Shown in pieces: positions 4,969 through 5,058 of a DNA stretch of 5,058 bases (position 1 is the stretch's first letter; each line of letters begins with the position of its first letter). Source of the DNA: Planctomycetia bacterium. Its GTDB lineage: Bacteria; Planctomycetota; Planctomycetia; Pirellulales; UBA1268. Position numbers and translations under genes: made by a program. The stretch lies in the NCBI GenBank assembly GCA_010027105.1, contig RGVT01000201.1:1-5058 (forward strand), in the 5' to 3' direction. Below the pieces are notes generated by a model. That model did no database searches. It was not told the DNA's origin and saw nothing but the letters and a program-made list of their open reading frames with translations.

Positions 4969-4974
4969 TATACT
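4969..4974 (+). promoter_or_regulatory. -10 box of the tRNA promoter
   Basis: TATACT matches the -10 consensus at five of six positions, in an otherwise GC-rich gap. The -35 region is unclear (TTCCGG at 4947-4952 at 16-bp spacing keeps only the TT). Initiation near 4981 would give a precursor with about 48 bases of 5' leader. Confidence 0.5.
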
Positions 4975-5028
4975 CTTCCCCGCGAGGCTTTCGTCCCGGC
5001 GGCTCTCCCATCCAGGTGGCGGCCACAC

Positions 5029-5058
5029 GGGGGTGTAGCTCAGTTGGTTAGAGCGCCA
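5029..5058 (+). tRNA. tRNA 5' part, cut by the window end; possibly Asp
   Basis: GGGGGTG (5029-5035) forms the 5' acceptor strand, followed by the invariant T8-A9 (5036-5037). The D arm is GCTC (5038-5041) paired with GAGC (5051-5054) across the loop AGTTGGTTA. Position 26 is G, and the anticodon stem begins CCA before the window ends. The anticodon is not included. A D arm followed by GCGCCA is common in bacterial tRNA-Asp(GTC), which is my guess. Other class I tRNAs are possible. The tRNA itself is certain, its identity is not. Confidence 0.9.

Noticed and set aside
3907..5028. 373-residue open frame antisense to the TPR gene
   Set aside because: No start signals or domain, and it runs antisense through the TPR gene and up to the tRNA boundary. 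The plus-strand frame has a membrane span and TPR pattern.

Overview
This 5,058-base window is very GC-rich, has short intergenic gaps and contains no mobile element, CRISPR array or recognisable gene cluster. The mix of an Mn-type superoxide dismutase, a Pro/Ala-rich putative lipoprotein, a secreted phytase-like esterase-fold protein, a short conserved-looking hypothetical protein and a single-pass membrane TPR protein suggests a bacterium. A high-GC planctomycete (Pirellulales-like) is my best guess. That guess comes from the general look of the proteins and of the intergenic GGCTTYAGCC repeats, not from any marker gene.

Layout: positions 1-448 hold no convincing gene, but contain a 12-bp tandem repeat around GGATCC, a TACAAT promoter candidate and an 8-bp inverted repeat at the predicted 5' end of the sod transcript. 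The Mn superoxide dismutase gene (449-1060, +) has a good ribosome binding site and all four metal ligands. After a 216-bp gap with its own promoter candidate comes a putative lipoprotein (1277-2350, +). It is almost entirely Pro/Ala/Ser low complexity and contains five tandem APPLPG units. Its stop codon abuts a 67-bp cluster of three 22-bp palindromic repeats. Next is a phytase-like (PF13449-type) exported protein (2456-3514, +), whose start lies 7 bases after an extended -10 box, so it may be leaderless. It converges on, and overlaps by 14 bp, a 108-aa hypothetical gene on the minus strand (3501-3827). That gene and the membrane TPR gene (3973-4893, +) diverge from a compact intergenic region with back-to-back -35 boxes. 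The window ends in the first 30 bases of a tRNA gene (5029 onward), preceded by a TATACT box.

The genes look like independent single transcription units, not an operon. Most have their own promoter candidate and the strands alternate. Three products (lipoprotein, phytase-like protein, TPR protein) are predicted to be envelope-associated and the SOD is cytoplasmic. Nothing in the sequence ties them into one pathway, and I do not see a convincing new biological system here. The most notable items are the repeat cluster at 2351-2417, the possible leaderless start at 2456, and the divergent promoter pair at 3854-3913.
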